Under the pieces are notes generated by a model, which was given only the letters and a program-made list of their open reading frames with translations, was not told the DNA's origin and ran no database searches. 64,000 nt of DNA, taken from positions 139,501 through 203,500 of the forward strand of contig CAJHZI010000268.1 of assembly GCA_905160935.1 (NCBI GenBank). Reading direction: 5' to 3'. This DNA comes from Enchytraeus crypticus. Its lineage: Eukaryota > Annelida > Clitellata > Enchytraeida > Enchytraeidae. Both the position numbers and the translations under genes were made by a program. Below are positions 21,940 to 33,500 of this stretch, piece after piece; positions within the stretch are counted from its first letter, which is position 1; each line of letters begins with the position of its first letter.

Positions 21940-22150
21940 TCATGTGATATACAGCTGAGAGAGAGAGATACAGCTGTATCACGTGATATACAGCTGTATC
22001 ACATGATATACTGCTGTATATCACGTGATATACGGCTGTGCCATGTGATATACAGCGGTGTCATGTGATATACAGCTGTGTATCACGTGATACAGCTGTA
22101 TATCACGTGATATACAGCTGTATCATGTGATATACAGCTGTGTCACATCT
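21940..22150. repeat. Palindrome-rich tandem repeat in the synaptogyrin 3' region
   Basis: About nine units of a 20-24 bp phrase combine TATCACGTGATATACAGCTG. Both TATCACGTGATA and CAGCTG are palindromic E-box words. It starts about 110 bases after the stop codon and may lie in the 3' UTR. Confidence 0.8.
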
Positions 22151-22554
22151 TCTTTGCTGCTTTCTTACATCTTCTTAATATGATAACTTATATCTCCTAC
22201 ACGCTCTATACTATGCACTGTGCTGCTGCTGTGTTATGTGCTGATACAATGGAATGGGTGGATAAATGGTTTCTTCGTGTGTGGTGTTCCTCACTTATCT
22301 CTATTCTCATGACAGAGATAGGATTGGCAGGAGCTGACGTAGTAAAGACTTGTTGTTTTAATGTTGTTCTCACGTGACATTACTGATTTCTGGTTGATAT
22401 GTCAACAGTATTTGATTTAAATGACGAGAGTCTAATGTTGCTGCACTTGTGCTAGATAGGTTTTAACTCTGTGTAGATACAGGTGAAAAAATGTGAACAT
22501 AACCGCTGTGTGAAATATAAGCAATAAGACTAGCTAACTCCTCATGTAATGTAA
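22151..22554. other. No recognised feature
   Basis: Unique-looking sequence downstream of synaptogyrin; no exon or repeat family is recognised. Confidence 0.4.
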
Positions 22555-22682
22555 CTTACTGATGTCAGTAAGATATTTGATCGCGGATCAGTATGGGCGT
22601 GGTTCAAATCTTGGACTCGCCCGTCACTAACATCGCTTTCGAGTGAGGAAACTGATGTTAACATTAGCTCTACCAGCTTTAA
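22555..22682 (+). mobile_element. tRNA-derived SINE, family A
   Basis: A well-preserved plus-strand copy that starts inside the A box (GATGTCAGTAAGATATTTG) and ends GTTAACATTAGCTCTACCAG. Confidence 0.75.
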
Positions 22683-23194
22683 TGTGTCTCTGTTTGCTCT
22701 AATGTGAACTATTGGTACTTCAGTCAGTATTCATCATATGCTTTAATATTAACTGTTCACTATTGTTGATTGAACGACAGAAATGTCTCTAATTTTCTTC
22801 TTTTTCTAGTCTTCTGATAGTCTAATGGAAATTTCCTCTATTACAAAATGGCTACAGTAGTTTAGGTTTGTCTCAAAGCCTAGGTCTTCCTCAGGTAGCT
22901 ATTGTGACTCAATATCTCTAAACTGTTGAAGGTGTATATTATTGTGTTCACATGATCATTTCATCTTAATGCTGTAGTTTAACTTGCTAAAGGCTGCATG
23001 TTATGTGTTCTAATAAGCTAGATTGTTCGGGTATTTACAGATATTATGTGCTCATGTCGTATGTAGCATAGTGGTTTGAAGTCAGTGCTTCAGTGGGTCT
23101 AGACTAGTTGTGTGGTTGTGGCTCTTGTAGCATAGTATTGTGAGTCAATGCTTCATTGGGTCTAGTCTAGTTGTGTGGTTGTGGCTCTAGAGTG

Positions 23195-23632
23195 TATCCA
23201 GGCTTTGGTTTCTATGACAACTCAAGGCCTCCATGCTTTTGTTTCTATGACAACTCAATGGCTCCAGGCTTTGGTTTCTATGACAACTCAAGGCCTCCAT
23301 GCTTTAGTTTCTATGACAACTCAAGGCCTCCATGCTTTGGTTTCTATGACAACTCAAGGCCTCCGGGCTCTGGTTTCTATGACAACTCAATGGCTCCAGG
23401 CTTTGGTTTCTATGACAACTCAATGGCTCCAGGCTTTGGTTTCTATGACAACTCAAGGCCTCTGGGCTCTGGTTTCTATAACAACTCAAGGCCTCCATGC
23501 TATGGTTTATATGACAACTCAAGGCCTCCAGGCTTTGGTTTCTATGACAACTCAATGGCTCCAGGCTTTGGTTTCTATGACAACTCAATGGCTCCAGGCT
23601 TTGGTTTCTATGACAACTCAAAGCAACCCTGA
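23195..23632. repeat. 33-bp minisatellite, about 13 copies
   Basis: Units carry GGTTTCTATGACAACTCAAG or ...CAATG, then GCCTCCATGCTTT or GGCTCCAGGCTTT. All frames stay open because the period is 33. I found no flanking exon. Confidence 0.9.
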
Positions 23633-23821
23633 TACTTTGAGGAGAGGACACAGATATATAGACTTTATATCACCAGTATGTGGTAGATTCTTGATATTAT
23701 GTCATTACATTGTTCTGATGTTGTTTCTGCTCTAGTTTTAATTCTCCCTGTTTGAGATGGTTGAAGGTCTCACCTGATTCAGACTTGATGTAGACTTTGC
23801 TCTGAGGTGTAGATAGCCTAG

Positions 23822-23946
23822 CCTGACTGGAGCCAGTGGCCATGTCAGTAAGATACTCGACCGCGGATCAGTATGTGCAGGGTTCAAATCCTGGACTCAG
23901 CAGAGGAAATTGAGGAAACTGACGTTAACATTAACTTTATCAGTTA
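23822..23946 (+). mobile_element. tRNA-derived SINE, family A
   Basis: Plus-strand copy with intact A-box-like and B-box-like (AGGGTTCAAATCCTGG) parts and a short internal deletion before GAGGAAACTGACGTTAACAT. Confidence 0.75.
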
Positions 23947-24487
23947 TATACGGTTTTTTACTGGAGAACATGTGGCTATAGAGTGGTTTTGTTTATGTCT
24001 AGGTGTAAGTTGATGTGTATTTATGTTGTATATGATTTCATAGTGGAGTGCTCTATGCACTACACTACACTGTTGTGCTCTCGTCATTGTCTCTGCTTAA
24101 CTATTGCTTCGTGCTCGTCCTGATTGATATTGATTTCTCATTTAATCGGATTTATTGATTTGCTCAGAGTCATTGATTGATTAATGTGCTTAGTGTGTTA
24201 TTAATTTATTGATTGATATTAGTAGTCCTGCTTATTAATTGAATTTGATTAAACTGTCCATTGATTGATTGATGATTGATTTATTTATTTATTGATTGAT
24301 TTGATTTATTGATTGAGTGGTTTACATGATCTAGGTGTAAAGAGTTTTTCTGTTTCAAGGATACTGCTAGAATTTGAACCTTGACCTCGCACTCATGCTT
24401 GCTGTAACTACCATGTCAACATTGACTCTCTCTCTCTCTCTGTTAATCGCTATTTAATTATATTAATGCTGATATTAATGCTAGTGT

Positions 24488-24715
24488 GGAGACTGGTGGC
24501 CGAGCTGATAGAGTGCTCGGCTGACAAGCTATAGGCTGTACAGTGTCTTACTGTAACGTGTCTATTTGATCAGACATCTTAACGTCGCTATAACTCTAAT
24601 GCTTTAGAGCTTTCAGTCATTTCCTCTTATCTCCCTAGTGTGTGAAGAACTGAACGTTAAATCATAATTGATTGATTGACTGATTGATTGATTGATTGAT
24701 TGACTCGTTGATTTC
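24488..24715 (+). mobile_element. tRNA-like SINE with TTGA tail
   Basis: It begins TGGTGGCCGAGCTGATAGAG and TGCTCGGCTGACAAGC, resembling a tRNA A-box region, and ends GAACTGAACGTTAAATCATA followed by (ATTG)n. The ACGTTAAA plus TTGA tail matches the end of LINE family C, suggesting a SINE using that LINE's machinery. Only one full copy is in the window. Confidence 0.45.
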
Positions 24716-24844
24716 TCTAAGGTTGTCCTCAGTGACGTATTAATTGATTGAATAATTAAGTAACTTTGATTATTTTTCTATTTAATTAATTTCTGTGCCT
24801 TTATTCGCATTTCTCTCATACATTTTCTCTGCACTTTTCTTCGT

Positions 24845-24849
<5 letters not shown>

Positions 24850-24907
<58 letters not shown>

Positions 24908-25169
24908 CTCTTTCTCTCTCTGTCTCTCTCTCTTTCTCCATGTATGTCTCATTTTCTCTCTCTATGTGTGTCTCTTTCTATCTCCGTAGGTGTCTCTTTC
25001 TGTCTGTCTGTCTCTCTCTCTCTCTCTTTCTCTCTCTCTATGTGTGTCTCTTTCTATCTCTGTAGGTGTCTCTATTTCTCTCTCTTTCTCTCTCTAGACT
25101 CTCTCTCTCTCTATGTCTGTCTCTCTCTCTCTCTATGTGTGTGTCTCTATCTATCTCTGTAGGTGTCTC

Positions 25170-25232
<63 letters not shown>

Positions 25233-25235
25233 ATG
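24850..25235. repeat. (CT)n microsatellite block
   Basis: Two long pure CT runs (24850-24902 and 25163-25221) are separated by CT-rich sequence in which CTATGTGTGTCTCTTTCTAT recurs. Confidence 0.95.
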
Positions 25236-25484
25236 CTACTGTGATGGGTTATAGTGACTAGATGTATTAAACGTGTGTACCGTTAGTGACTTTAAACTTG
25301 CTCATCTCTGGTAACGTTAGAAACAAAACTACAAAGAACTGAGAACATTCACTTCTCGTTGATGTTAGTAACAGATTAATGCTTCCGGTTCTGTCACCAG
25401 TACACAGCAGATAAATAGTCTCTATAAATAACAGTGTAGCTTTTGTTTCATTTTATCCCTCCTAATTGATAGCGATGTTGTGCC

Positions 25485-25640
25485 CCGTGTTGTGTCCGGG
25501 TTGTTTGAAGAATTGAGCAACCGGTGACTGCACGTGTCGTAGAAGGCGACTCAAGCACTAAGATTCATACCAACGTCAGAAAGGGCAAACGGTTGGTGAG
25601 CGCCTAGACTCCAGTAATTGCTACATAAATTTAAACGAAT
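25485..25640 (+). mobile_element. Interspersed repeat family S, 5' part
   Basis: CCCGTGTTGTGTCCGG, then CGTGTCGTAGAAGGCGACTC, the start of a repeat of 300-400 bp seen again at 31270, 35935 and 47755. Confidence 0.55.
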
Positions 25641-25770
25641 GGAAAAGTCTCAAATAGGGGATTGGCTGGTGGTGTGGTGTAGGACAGAGAGGATTTGAGA
25701 CAGTCCATTCGTACCCCGACCCTAGTTAAACTGGATTAAAGGGAAGATGATGATGATGATTATGAGGATT
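25638..25770 (+). mobile_element. RTE-like LINE 3' end, family R
   Basis: ATAGGGGATTGGCTGGTGGT, then GACAGTCCATTCGTACCCCG and a GATGATGATGATGAT tail; this matches 54630-54742. The reading frame is broken. Confidence 0.65.
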
Positions 25771-25990
25771 TGATAACGATGTTCAACGTAAATCTCCCTT
25801 GCTGGAGAAGTTTCAATATAATCTCATCTTTCTGTGGTTCAAGGTATAAATTTCTTCCACTCTCTGCATTCTAGTACGTGAAGATCTCACTACAGATCCT
25901 CCGACTTTGTTTAGGGTTGCTTTTGTTTTGAAAAAATGTGGTTTTTTAGGTGGTTTCCCTTTGGCATCTTCGTCCTTACGATTTAGCTCT

Positions 25991-25993
<3 letters not shown>

Positions 25994-26038
<45 letters not shown>
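25994..26038. repeat. (CT)n microsatellite
   Basis: A pure CT run of about 43 bases. Confidence 0.95.
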
Positions 26039-26039
<1 letters not shown>

Positions 26040-26139
26040 AAAAAGAGAGGCAGACCGAGATTTGGAATGTTAGATTATTTAAAGTTCCACTCGGAAAGTA
26101 GACATAGAGAGTAAAACGGAAGACAGAGAAAAGTGGAGG

Positions 26140-26200
26140 CGTTATATGCCATGGACCTACCAGTAGGCAGTGCACTGAGAGACATATTTCACGTGAGCGA
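26140..26200 (+). mobile_element. Interspersed repeat family S, 3' part
   Basis: TATATGCCATGGACCTACCA then GTAGGCAGTGCACTGAGAGA, the recurrent 3' motif of family S. Confidence 0.55.
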
Positions 26201-26329
26201 GAGAGATATGTTTATTTCGACAACATCAGCAGTGTAAAGTCGCATACATACAAAGTGTACAAAAAGAGAAATACAAGTACAAGCTTACAACAAACATAAT
26301 CAAAGATGCATTAATGTTGATCCTCTAGA

Positions 26330-27335
26330 TTATGATCTACCACATCACGTGATGGATTATGATCTACCACATCACGTGATGGATTATGATCTACCACATC
26401 ACGTGATGTATTATGATCTACATCACGTGATGTATTATGATCTACATCACGTGATGTATTATGATCTACATCACGTGATGTATTATGATCTACATCACGT
26501 GATGTATTATGATCTACATCAAATGATGATGGATTATGATCTACATCACGTGATGTATTATGATCTAAATCACGTGATTTATAATGATCTACATCACGTG
26601 ATGGATTATGATCTACATCACCTGATAGATTATGATCTACATCACGTAATTTATAATGATCTACATCACCTGATAGATTATGATCTACATCACGTGATGG
26701 TTTATGATCTACATCACGTGATGTATTATGATCTAAATCACGTGATTTATAATGATCTACATCACGTGATGGATTATGATCTACATCACGTGATGTATTA
26801 TGATCTACATCACGTGATGGGTTATGATCTACATCACGTGATGGATTATGATCTACATTACGTTATGTATTATGATCTACATCACGTGATGGGTTATGAT
26901 CTACATCACGTGATGGATTATGATCTACATCACGTTATGTATTATGATCTAAATCACGTGATTTATAATGATCTACATCACGTGATGGGTTATGATCTAC
27001 ATCACGTGATGTATTATGATCTACATCACGTGATGGGTTATGATCTACATCACCTGATAGATTATGATCTACATCACGTGATGGATTATGATCTACATCA
27101 CGTGATGTATTATGATCTAAATCACGTGATGGATTATGATCTACATCACGTGATGGGTTATTATCTACGACATCACGTGATGGATTATGATCGACATCAC
27201 GTGATGGGTTATTATCTACGACATCACGTGATGGATTATGATCGACATCACGTGATGGGTTATTATCTACGACATCACGTGATGGATTATGATCGACATC
27301 ACGTGATGGATTATCATCTACAACACGTGATTTGG
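26330..27335. repeat. 24-bp minisatellite of TCACGTGA palindromes, about 42 copies
   Basis: Units are CATCACGTGATG + GATTATGATCTA, with TATTATGATC, GGTTATGATC and TTATAATGATC variants and a 27-base variant near each end. Most units hold the palindromic E-box TCACGTGA. The open frame across the whole block (YDLHHVMD repeats, 330 codons) comes from the 24-base period and I do not regard it as a gene. Confidence 0.95.
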
Positions 27336-27929
27336 TGTTGAGATGGAAGCGCTTAGGTGCACGTGGTATATATAGAGCTAGACTACGTCGGCTCTGTCAT
27401 TAGATGAACTGGCTTCATTTAACCGTCATTATACAGACGGCTAGAGCGCTATACTAACAAGTAGAATAATTACTGTCATCTATCCGCATCTGTACAGTCA
27501 TCAACCAGTGAGACCTACTGTATATAGAGCCTTCGTTAACTGCAAATGTAAGTAAACGAACGCCGAACGTTGTGTATTGCGTTATATAGAATAGATTTCT
27601 CTCAAATCTGAAGCTATTTTAGAAATAGGATAATTTCGTGTGTGATTGAGGCACAGATTTTGCTATTAATCCGCTTTTTTGATTTATCGATGATAAGTTC
27701 TCTCTGAGTGACGGGCAATTTTTTTATTTATGTGAATCAGCATTTGTGAGAGGAGCGGCTTAATGCTACGCTGATTTCTGAATGTGTTTTGAGCCTGCGA
27801 TATATTGGAGCACAGTCATAGCTTTACTGTTTCATTTATGCTTGAGTAAATACATGTATATATTTCATGTTGTGTTCGAGAATCTGAAAAAATTAATCTG
27901 TAATTACAAGTACGCCTATACCCAAAGGC
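27336..27929. other. No recognised gene
   Basis: A TATATATAGAGC string at 27368 looks TATA-like, but nothing downstream can be called a gene. Confidence 0.35.
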
Positions 27930-28135
27930 AATTTAGCAAGAAAGAGTAAGGCAAGGGGAAATTCACCTTGAGTCATATTTTTCTAGCTATTGACTACAAT
28001 AAGGTGTGGATAGGCTATGTCTTTTGGGGAGGAATTTACTTGTTGATCGAAGGAGTGCTCCGTGTGTATGATAAAAACAAACTATAAATAGGAATATACG
28101 CAATGGACCTGCCAATTAGCAAAACTCATTAGATA
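27930..28135 (+). mobile_element. Interspersed repeat family S
   Basis: AAGGTGTGGATAGGCTATGT, then CGAAGGAGTGCTCCGTG and GGAATATACGCAATGGACCT, in the same order as at 35935-36265 and 55650-55805. Confidence 0.6.
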
Positions 28136-28189
28136 GAGTAATACTGTACATGTATAACGTAAGTACAACTTAGGCACAATTGACATTAC

Positions 28190-28690
28190 ACGACTGTGAC
28201 ACGTTACTCTCCAACACGTCACTTTGTCACGCTGTCATACATTGTCACGCAGTCATACAGTATATTGACATGCAAGCATACACTGTCACGTAGCCACACT
28301 TTGACAATTCCGTCACACATTGCATACCGTCACACTGTCATACATTGTCACATCAACACACTGTCACATTTTGTCCCACCATTAAAATGTAAAACATTGT
28401 CACACTGTCACATATTGTCCTACTATTAAAATGTAAAACAATGTCACACTGTCACACATTATCACGCTCTCAAACGTCGCGCTGTCACATATTCTCATGT
28501 TGTCACACTTTGTCCCGCTGTCACGCGTCACGTATGTCACGTCCCTCTGTCACACGTCACGTTGTGATATGTCTCGCTGTCACACGTCACGTTTCGACAC
28601 GTCCCGCTGGCACACGTTTCGTTGTGACATGTCCCGCTGTCACACGTCACGTTGTGACACGCTGTCACACATAGTCGCACATCTATCACA
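28190..28690. repeat. Degenerate TGTCACAC repeat
   Basis: About 500 bases built from GTCACACTGTCACACATTGT and, on the right, GTCACACGTCACGTTGTGAC. It is irregular in period, with the CACGT content rising to the right. Confidence 0.8.
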
Positions 28691-28844
28691 CGGAATCTAT
28701 CACATATCTCAACTCATGCGGGACTATTGGAGCAGAAACGAAGCATTAAGCTAATTATCTACGTCTATATATAGCGTAACTTCTACCCCGCAAACATGTT
28801 CACTAGAGGTCAACAATATACCAGAGTGTCAACACTCTATTACA

Positions 28845-29010
28845 TATCTCTCTCTCTCTTTCTCTCTCTCTATCTCTCTCTCTAACTATCTATCTATCTA
28901 TCTATCTCTATCTCTCTCTTTCTCTCTCTATCTCTCTCTCTCTCTCTATCTATCTATCTCTCTCGCTCTCTCTCACTCTCTCTATCTATATATCTCTCTC
29001 GCTCTCTCTG
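28845..29010. repeat. (CT)n/(CTAT)n microsatellite
   Basis: Mixed CTCTCTCT and ATCTATCT runs. Confidence 0.9.
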
Positions 29011-29527
29011 TAGTAGGCCCTCATCTGATATTGGCTGGTTCAATGTATGTATTTATACTATGAGTCTGCTTTCCCGCTCCATATAGAGCACTTCTTGGAT
29101 CATCAAGTGAATACCTTCACACGAAGTTATGTCTTATCTATACCTTGATCTAACGAGCAACAAGCTTGAGAGAGATACGCTTCTGCTGTGGTCTCACGTT
29201 GGTTTCCTCAAGTCATGCTTAGTCGCCTCTTACGACACCTTCAATTAACGGTTAGTCCGTTATTCATTATCCTGAACGTGTCATATACATATATGCTCCT
29301 CGAAAGCTTCTACATTTGAACCACATTTTAGCATAACTTGCTGGTTTGATTGCGTTAAGCAGTTTCATTTGTTAAGTGATATATTCTACTAATCATCTAT
29401 TTGTACTATTAACTTAATAAGCATATTTCACGGTATCAATTCATATTCTTAACCTAATTGTAGATCATAATTACTGTTACACAACCTGTCGTATTGTACA
29501 TCCACTAAGAGAATTCTAGAACAGGAT

Positions 29528-29732
29528 TAAATCTCCTGATATCTCTATAAATCTCATCTCTTGGGGAGAATCTCCTGATATCTCTATATATCTCATCTCT
29601 TGGGAGAATCTCCTGATATCTCTATATATCTCATCTCTTGGGTGAATCTCCTGATATCTCTATAAATCTCATCTCTTGGGGAGAATCTCCTGGTATCTCT
29701 ATAAATCTCATCTCTTGGGTGAATCTCCTATC
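29528..29732. repeat. 38-bp minisatellite x 5
   Basis: TCTCCTGATATCTCTATA then ATCTCATCTCTTGGGGAGAA recurs every 38-39 bases and ends CTCCTATCTCAGACAAG 50 bases before the cysteine-rich gene's start codon. Confidence 0.9.
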
Positions 29733-29780
29733 TCAGACAAGCTAGTCCACTACACTGATCTCGTCAACCAGTCACCCACC

Positions 29781-30039
29781 ATGGATCGACTGACGAAGAT
29801 GATCTTCTATCTACTCTCACTGCAGCTCCTCGGCTCATTAGTGCCGTCAGGTAACAGTGGGCGGGGCCTAGCAGAGGCGTGGCCTGGGGCTATGTACGAA
29901 TGCTGTTGCCCCGAGAACCCTGAGTGTAACGGGTGCTTTATGTGCAGGAACACCCACTACAGCTGCTACTGCAACATCTGCTCCTGCTATCCTCACGAGT
30001 CCATCTTCAAGGATAGATCCACTTCCGCCTCAGATACAG
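29781..30039 (+). CDS. First exon of a secreted cysteine-rich protein
   Basis: An ATG in a strong context (CACCCACCATGG) begins a leader MDRLTKMIFYLLSLQLLGSL with likely cleavage after VPSG. The mature part then packs ten cysteines into 31 residues (ECCCPENPECNGCFMC, YSCYCNICSC) and runs on polar. The exon ends GATACAG|GTAGGC in phase 1, after 86 codons. Without splicing the frame would continue 40 codons of AT-rich low-quality sequence to 30158. I found no second exon with certainty. The spacing does not let me name a family; possibilities include a defence, shell-matrix or signalling peptide. The presence of leader, Cys pattern and good donor makes a real gene likely. Confidence 0.6.
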
Positions 30040-30159
30040 GTAGGCTTAGCCATCAGTCAATCAATCAATTAAAGAATGGGTTGATTAATTATTCAATCGA
30101 ACTTAATTATCAATCAATAGTTTACTTACACATTAGTGCCTTGCGTCCCAAAAAATGAT

Positions 30160-30900
30160 ACGACTAAAAAAATCAAACAATAAATCGATATTAATCAATC
30201 GGACAGTGTAGTATTAAAGAATTAAATAAATATTCACTCTATCAATCGTTCAATCTATCAGCCAGCTAATCAACAAATCTATCTAGAAATAAATCATCAT
30301 ATTCGGTGATGTAGACGCTTTTACATTGCCATTAGGTCTATTTGTTTGTTAATTGATATACTTCTAAATATGACCCACTGCCGTTTATATCATATCTGTG
30401 TTAATTGGATAACCATACAAAGTGAACCCATTGATTAATTTACCACACGTGTAATTACTGCTAGAAAAATATTTTAAAATAATTGTTCAGTTGATTTAAT
30501 TGTAGAGAATGGAATTTTAATGTTCTTTGAATTATAATTCATTTTGCTATATTTGATAGCAATCATGCAGTTGTAAATTTTCATACCGCAGTTTTATATT
30601 TGCTACGTTATACTACGACGCCATGATTTGCTCTGATGCTGCAATTAGTGAATCGAATACTCGGTAATTGTGTCAGAGCGTAGATCTGTTGGATGAGTCA
30701 AGTTCTTGACTAACAGTCGTTCACGTTGTGTGTTTAATGGTCCATTAAGAGCAGTATCTCATAATTGCTCCGTGCTGAACCTCATCAAAACCTCAGCGTA
30801 TTTACGATCGAGTCAACAACATACGTGTACGTACTGATGGAATATGGGTTAGGAGTATTAAAAACATTGCAGATAGCACCCGACTTATCGCGACACCATG
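30160..30900. other. AT-rich DNA, probably intron of the cysteine-rich gene
   Basis: It opens with CAATCAATCAATTAAAG-type repeats. No exon with acceptor and coding sense was found. Confidence 0.35.
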
Positions 30901-30904
30901 ATTT

Positions 30905-31130
30905 TGCAGTTGAGTATGAACGGGGCTATATCATTTGAGTATGAACGGGGCTTAATCAGCTGAGCATGAACGGGGCTTTATCAGTTGATCATTAGTGGGC
31001 TCTATCAGTTGATCATTAGCGGGGCTTTATCAATTGATAATTAGCGGAGCTCTATCAGTAATATATTATTTGATCTTCCACTACGGGGCTATATCACATA
31101 TCAGTTAAGCATTAACGGGGGGGGGGGTTT
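30905..31130. repeat. About 30-bp degenerate tandem repeat x 7
   Basis: GAGTATGAACGGGGCTATAT and TGATCATTAGCGGGGCTTTA variants recur about every 30 bases, ending at a G9 run near 31120. Confidence 0.75.
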
Positions 31131-31269
31131 CCCGAGGCTATATCATGCGTGTGCCTTATGTTACTTACAAACAAATGCTGGGGAGGCTAAGTCCCCAGCT
31201 TCGGTGCTCAAAGCCACAACTTTCAACCCCTATAATCCAGATAAGCCTAAGCTATATAGGGGCTAGACT

Positions 31270-31430
31270 ACAGCTCTCCTCCCGCCTATTCATGACCCGT
31301 GTTGTGTCCATAAAAAAGAATAGACCAACTGTATACTTCATCTGTCGTAGAAGACGACTGAGCAAGAACTTATTAAAAAGAAATCACCTTAGAAGCCATA
31401 TTACTCTCAAGCTATAGGCTACATGCATTA
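31270..31430 (+). mobile_element. Interspersed repeat family S, 5' half
   Basis: CCCGTGTTGTGTCC, CTGTCGTAGAAGACGACTGA, AGAAGCCATATTACTCTCAA and GCTATAGGCTACAT follow in family order, then the match stops. Confidence 0.6.
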
Positions 31431-31899
31431 ATATGATATTCAATGGAGTGTTAATTTGTCACCACGTGAACAGAACGAGAGTTGGAATGTGCTCCGTGAA
31501 CCTGAGAATGTCCTATACACTGGAGATAGAGATAGAGAGAGATAAATAGTAAGAGAGAGACAAAGATTAAGCCAGAGAAAGAGGGAGGGGAATAAAGAGT
31601 AAGAGAGAGTGAGAGAGAAAGTGAGTGTAAATTGCAAAAAACATCGAACCCCTGTGTAAAACTGAGTGAGATATTTTCAGATGCACGCAAGTATGATACT
31701 AAACGTTGGTGGATTGATCCAATGGATTGTGACAGTTCCCTATAGCGTGACGTAATTGTGGGAATTGCTAAACGTTTTGCTAAATTCAATTGAACGTTTT
31801 CTGGGATCCGATGAATCGTTAAGTTAATATTGACAGTTAACAACGACAGGTCTCGTGTCACACCGACACGCTGCGTCAAGAATCTATTGGACCAAAGTT

Positions 31900-32350
31900 G
31901 ACGAAATATTGAAATAAAATAAGGACACTCATTTAAATAAAATAAGGACACTCATTTAAATAAAATAAGGACACTCATTTAAATAAAATAAGGACACTCA
32001 TTTAAATAAAATAAGGACACTCATTTAAATAAAATAAGGACACTCATTTAAATAAGAAAAATGAGACAAGTTTAGAATGTACTTGCTGGATAATGCTAAT
32101 ATGCTAGTTAAGTGTTTTGATGTTATGAGCCTATTATGGCCTTGTATGCCTAATACTATAAGTAATTGTTTTAGGCCTATAGCTCAATTTATTCGCAGAC
32201 TATTTGCTTTTCTGGTTTTGTTGCATTGTTCTATGTGCAAGATTCATGTATGAGTTTTTACGCCTGAAATGAAGAAAAATAAAAATAAAAAGTAAGGACA
32301 CTCATTTAAATAAAATAAGGACACTCATTTAAATAAAATAAGGACAGTCA
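31900..32350. repeat. 23-bp minisatellite split by an insertion
   Basis: Units of AAGGACACTCATTTAAATAA(AAT) run from about 31918 to 32055 and resume at 32297-32345. A retroelement end sits between the two parts (32068-32292). Confidence 0.9.
32068..32292 (+). mobile_element. Retroelement 3' end, family T, inside a minisatellite
   Basis: The sequence from GTTTAGAATGTACTTGCTGG to TTTTTACGCCTGAAATGAAG, then an AAAAATAAAAATAAAAAG tail, matches the reverse complement of 47250-47437. The A-rich tail marks the 3' end. Confidence 0.75.
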
Positions 32351-32524
32351 GTTATATAAAGTTTTAGTGTCTGAACAATGCTAGACGAGCTACATCCTGT
32401 TAATGAATTTATCTTTCACATCACAGACTAAGGAATTAAAGAATTAAAATGATTGTGGCTAAGATCTCGAGGTCTGAAAAATTCCTCATTTATACGAAGT
32501 TGAAAACGTGAGACACTTGCAAAG

Positions 32525-32945
32525 GGAAGAAAATTAAATAGAGAGAAAGAAAGAGAGAAAGAGAGAGAGAGGGAGGGAGGGAGAGAGGGAGGGAGGGAGA
32601 GAGGGAGGGAGAGAGAGAAAGAGAGAGCGAAAGAAAGGAGCGAGCGAGCGAGAGAGAGAAAAGAGAGCGAGAGATATAGATAGAGAGAAATAGAACTAAA
32701 GAATGTGAAAGACAGATTGACAGAGAGATAAAGAGAGAGAGAGAGATAGCGAGAGAATGAGAAAATTGAAGAATGAGAGCTAGAGATAGAGAGACAGACC
32801 TAAAGAATAAGAAAGAGAGCGATAGAGAAAACTAAAGAAGAGAGAGTGAGAGTTACGAAAGATCGAAATCGAGAGTAAAATTACTAAAGATTGATAGTGG
32901 GAGAGAAAGAGCCTGGGAGCGAGACAAAGAGAGAGATGGGGACAC
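32525..32945. repeat. GA-rich low-complexity block
   Basis: Long GAGAGAGAGGGAGGGAGG-type purine runs on the plus strand. Confidence 0.9.
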
Positions 32946-33164
32946 AGACAGACTTAATTATTGGCAGAATTTATATTCTAGAACCTCAAGCTAAGATTCA
33001 TTGCGTGTGTTTAACTGCGGGGGCGCCCTCAGTGTCACTTAGAATTGTTCAGGGAAAAGCATCTATCTCCACTTCCTTCCAAACTTCCACTGCGCCGAGA
33101 AATGTCAGGCTGGCGATTATAAACTTTCGTCCATAAACCTCATCCATAAGTCAAATCACAGTAG

Positions 33165-33255
33165 AAATACACCCTCACCCTGTAGATACACCCTCATCCT
33201 GCAGATACACCCTCACCCTGTAAATACACCCTCACCCTGTAGATACACCCTCAGT
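33165..33255. repeat. 18-bp minisatellite x 5
   Basis: CCTCACCCTGTAGATACA recurs without gaps up to the boundary of the LINE family C piece. Confidence 0.85.
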
Positions 33256-33500
33256 GCAAGTCCAAGATCCAAGGCAAGCGGGGCAAAATTTATACCTAGG
33301 ACGGAAAGAGATGGGTATTTAGCTTGCCAAGCAAAGTACCAATACAATTATAAAGTCAAAGAACTTGTACCAAACCTTAAATATATCGTGGGCAGTCTTT
33401 CCTTCATGTTCTCTGCTCTAACACTATGAAACTCTCTGCCACAAGATCAAAGATGTTGTGGCATATCATGACAGATTTTATGTTTGGTACAGTGGGAAGG
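33253..33500 (-). mobile_element. LINE family C, 3' part
   Basis: CAGTGCAAGTCCAAGATCCA, GCGGGGCAAAATTTATACCT and AAGAGATGGGTATTTAGCTT match 13200-13280. It lacks the final tail. Confidence 0.65.

Noticed and set aside
23171..23735. Open frames of 115-186 codons on both strands
   Set aside because: Products of a 33-base minisatellite with no exon evidence.
24795..25254. Leu/Ser-rich hydrophobic open frames
   Set aside because: Translations of (CT)n microsatellites.
26349..27341. 330-codon plus-strand open frame
   Set aside because: It is the translation of a 24-base tandem repeat (YDLHHVMD units); the period is a multiple of three and no start region, splice site or unique sequence supports a gene.
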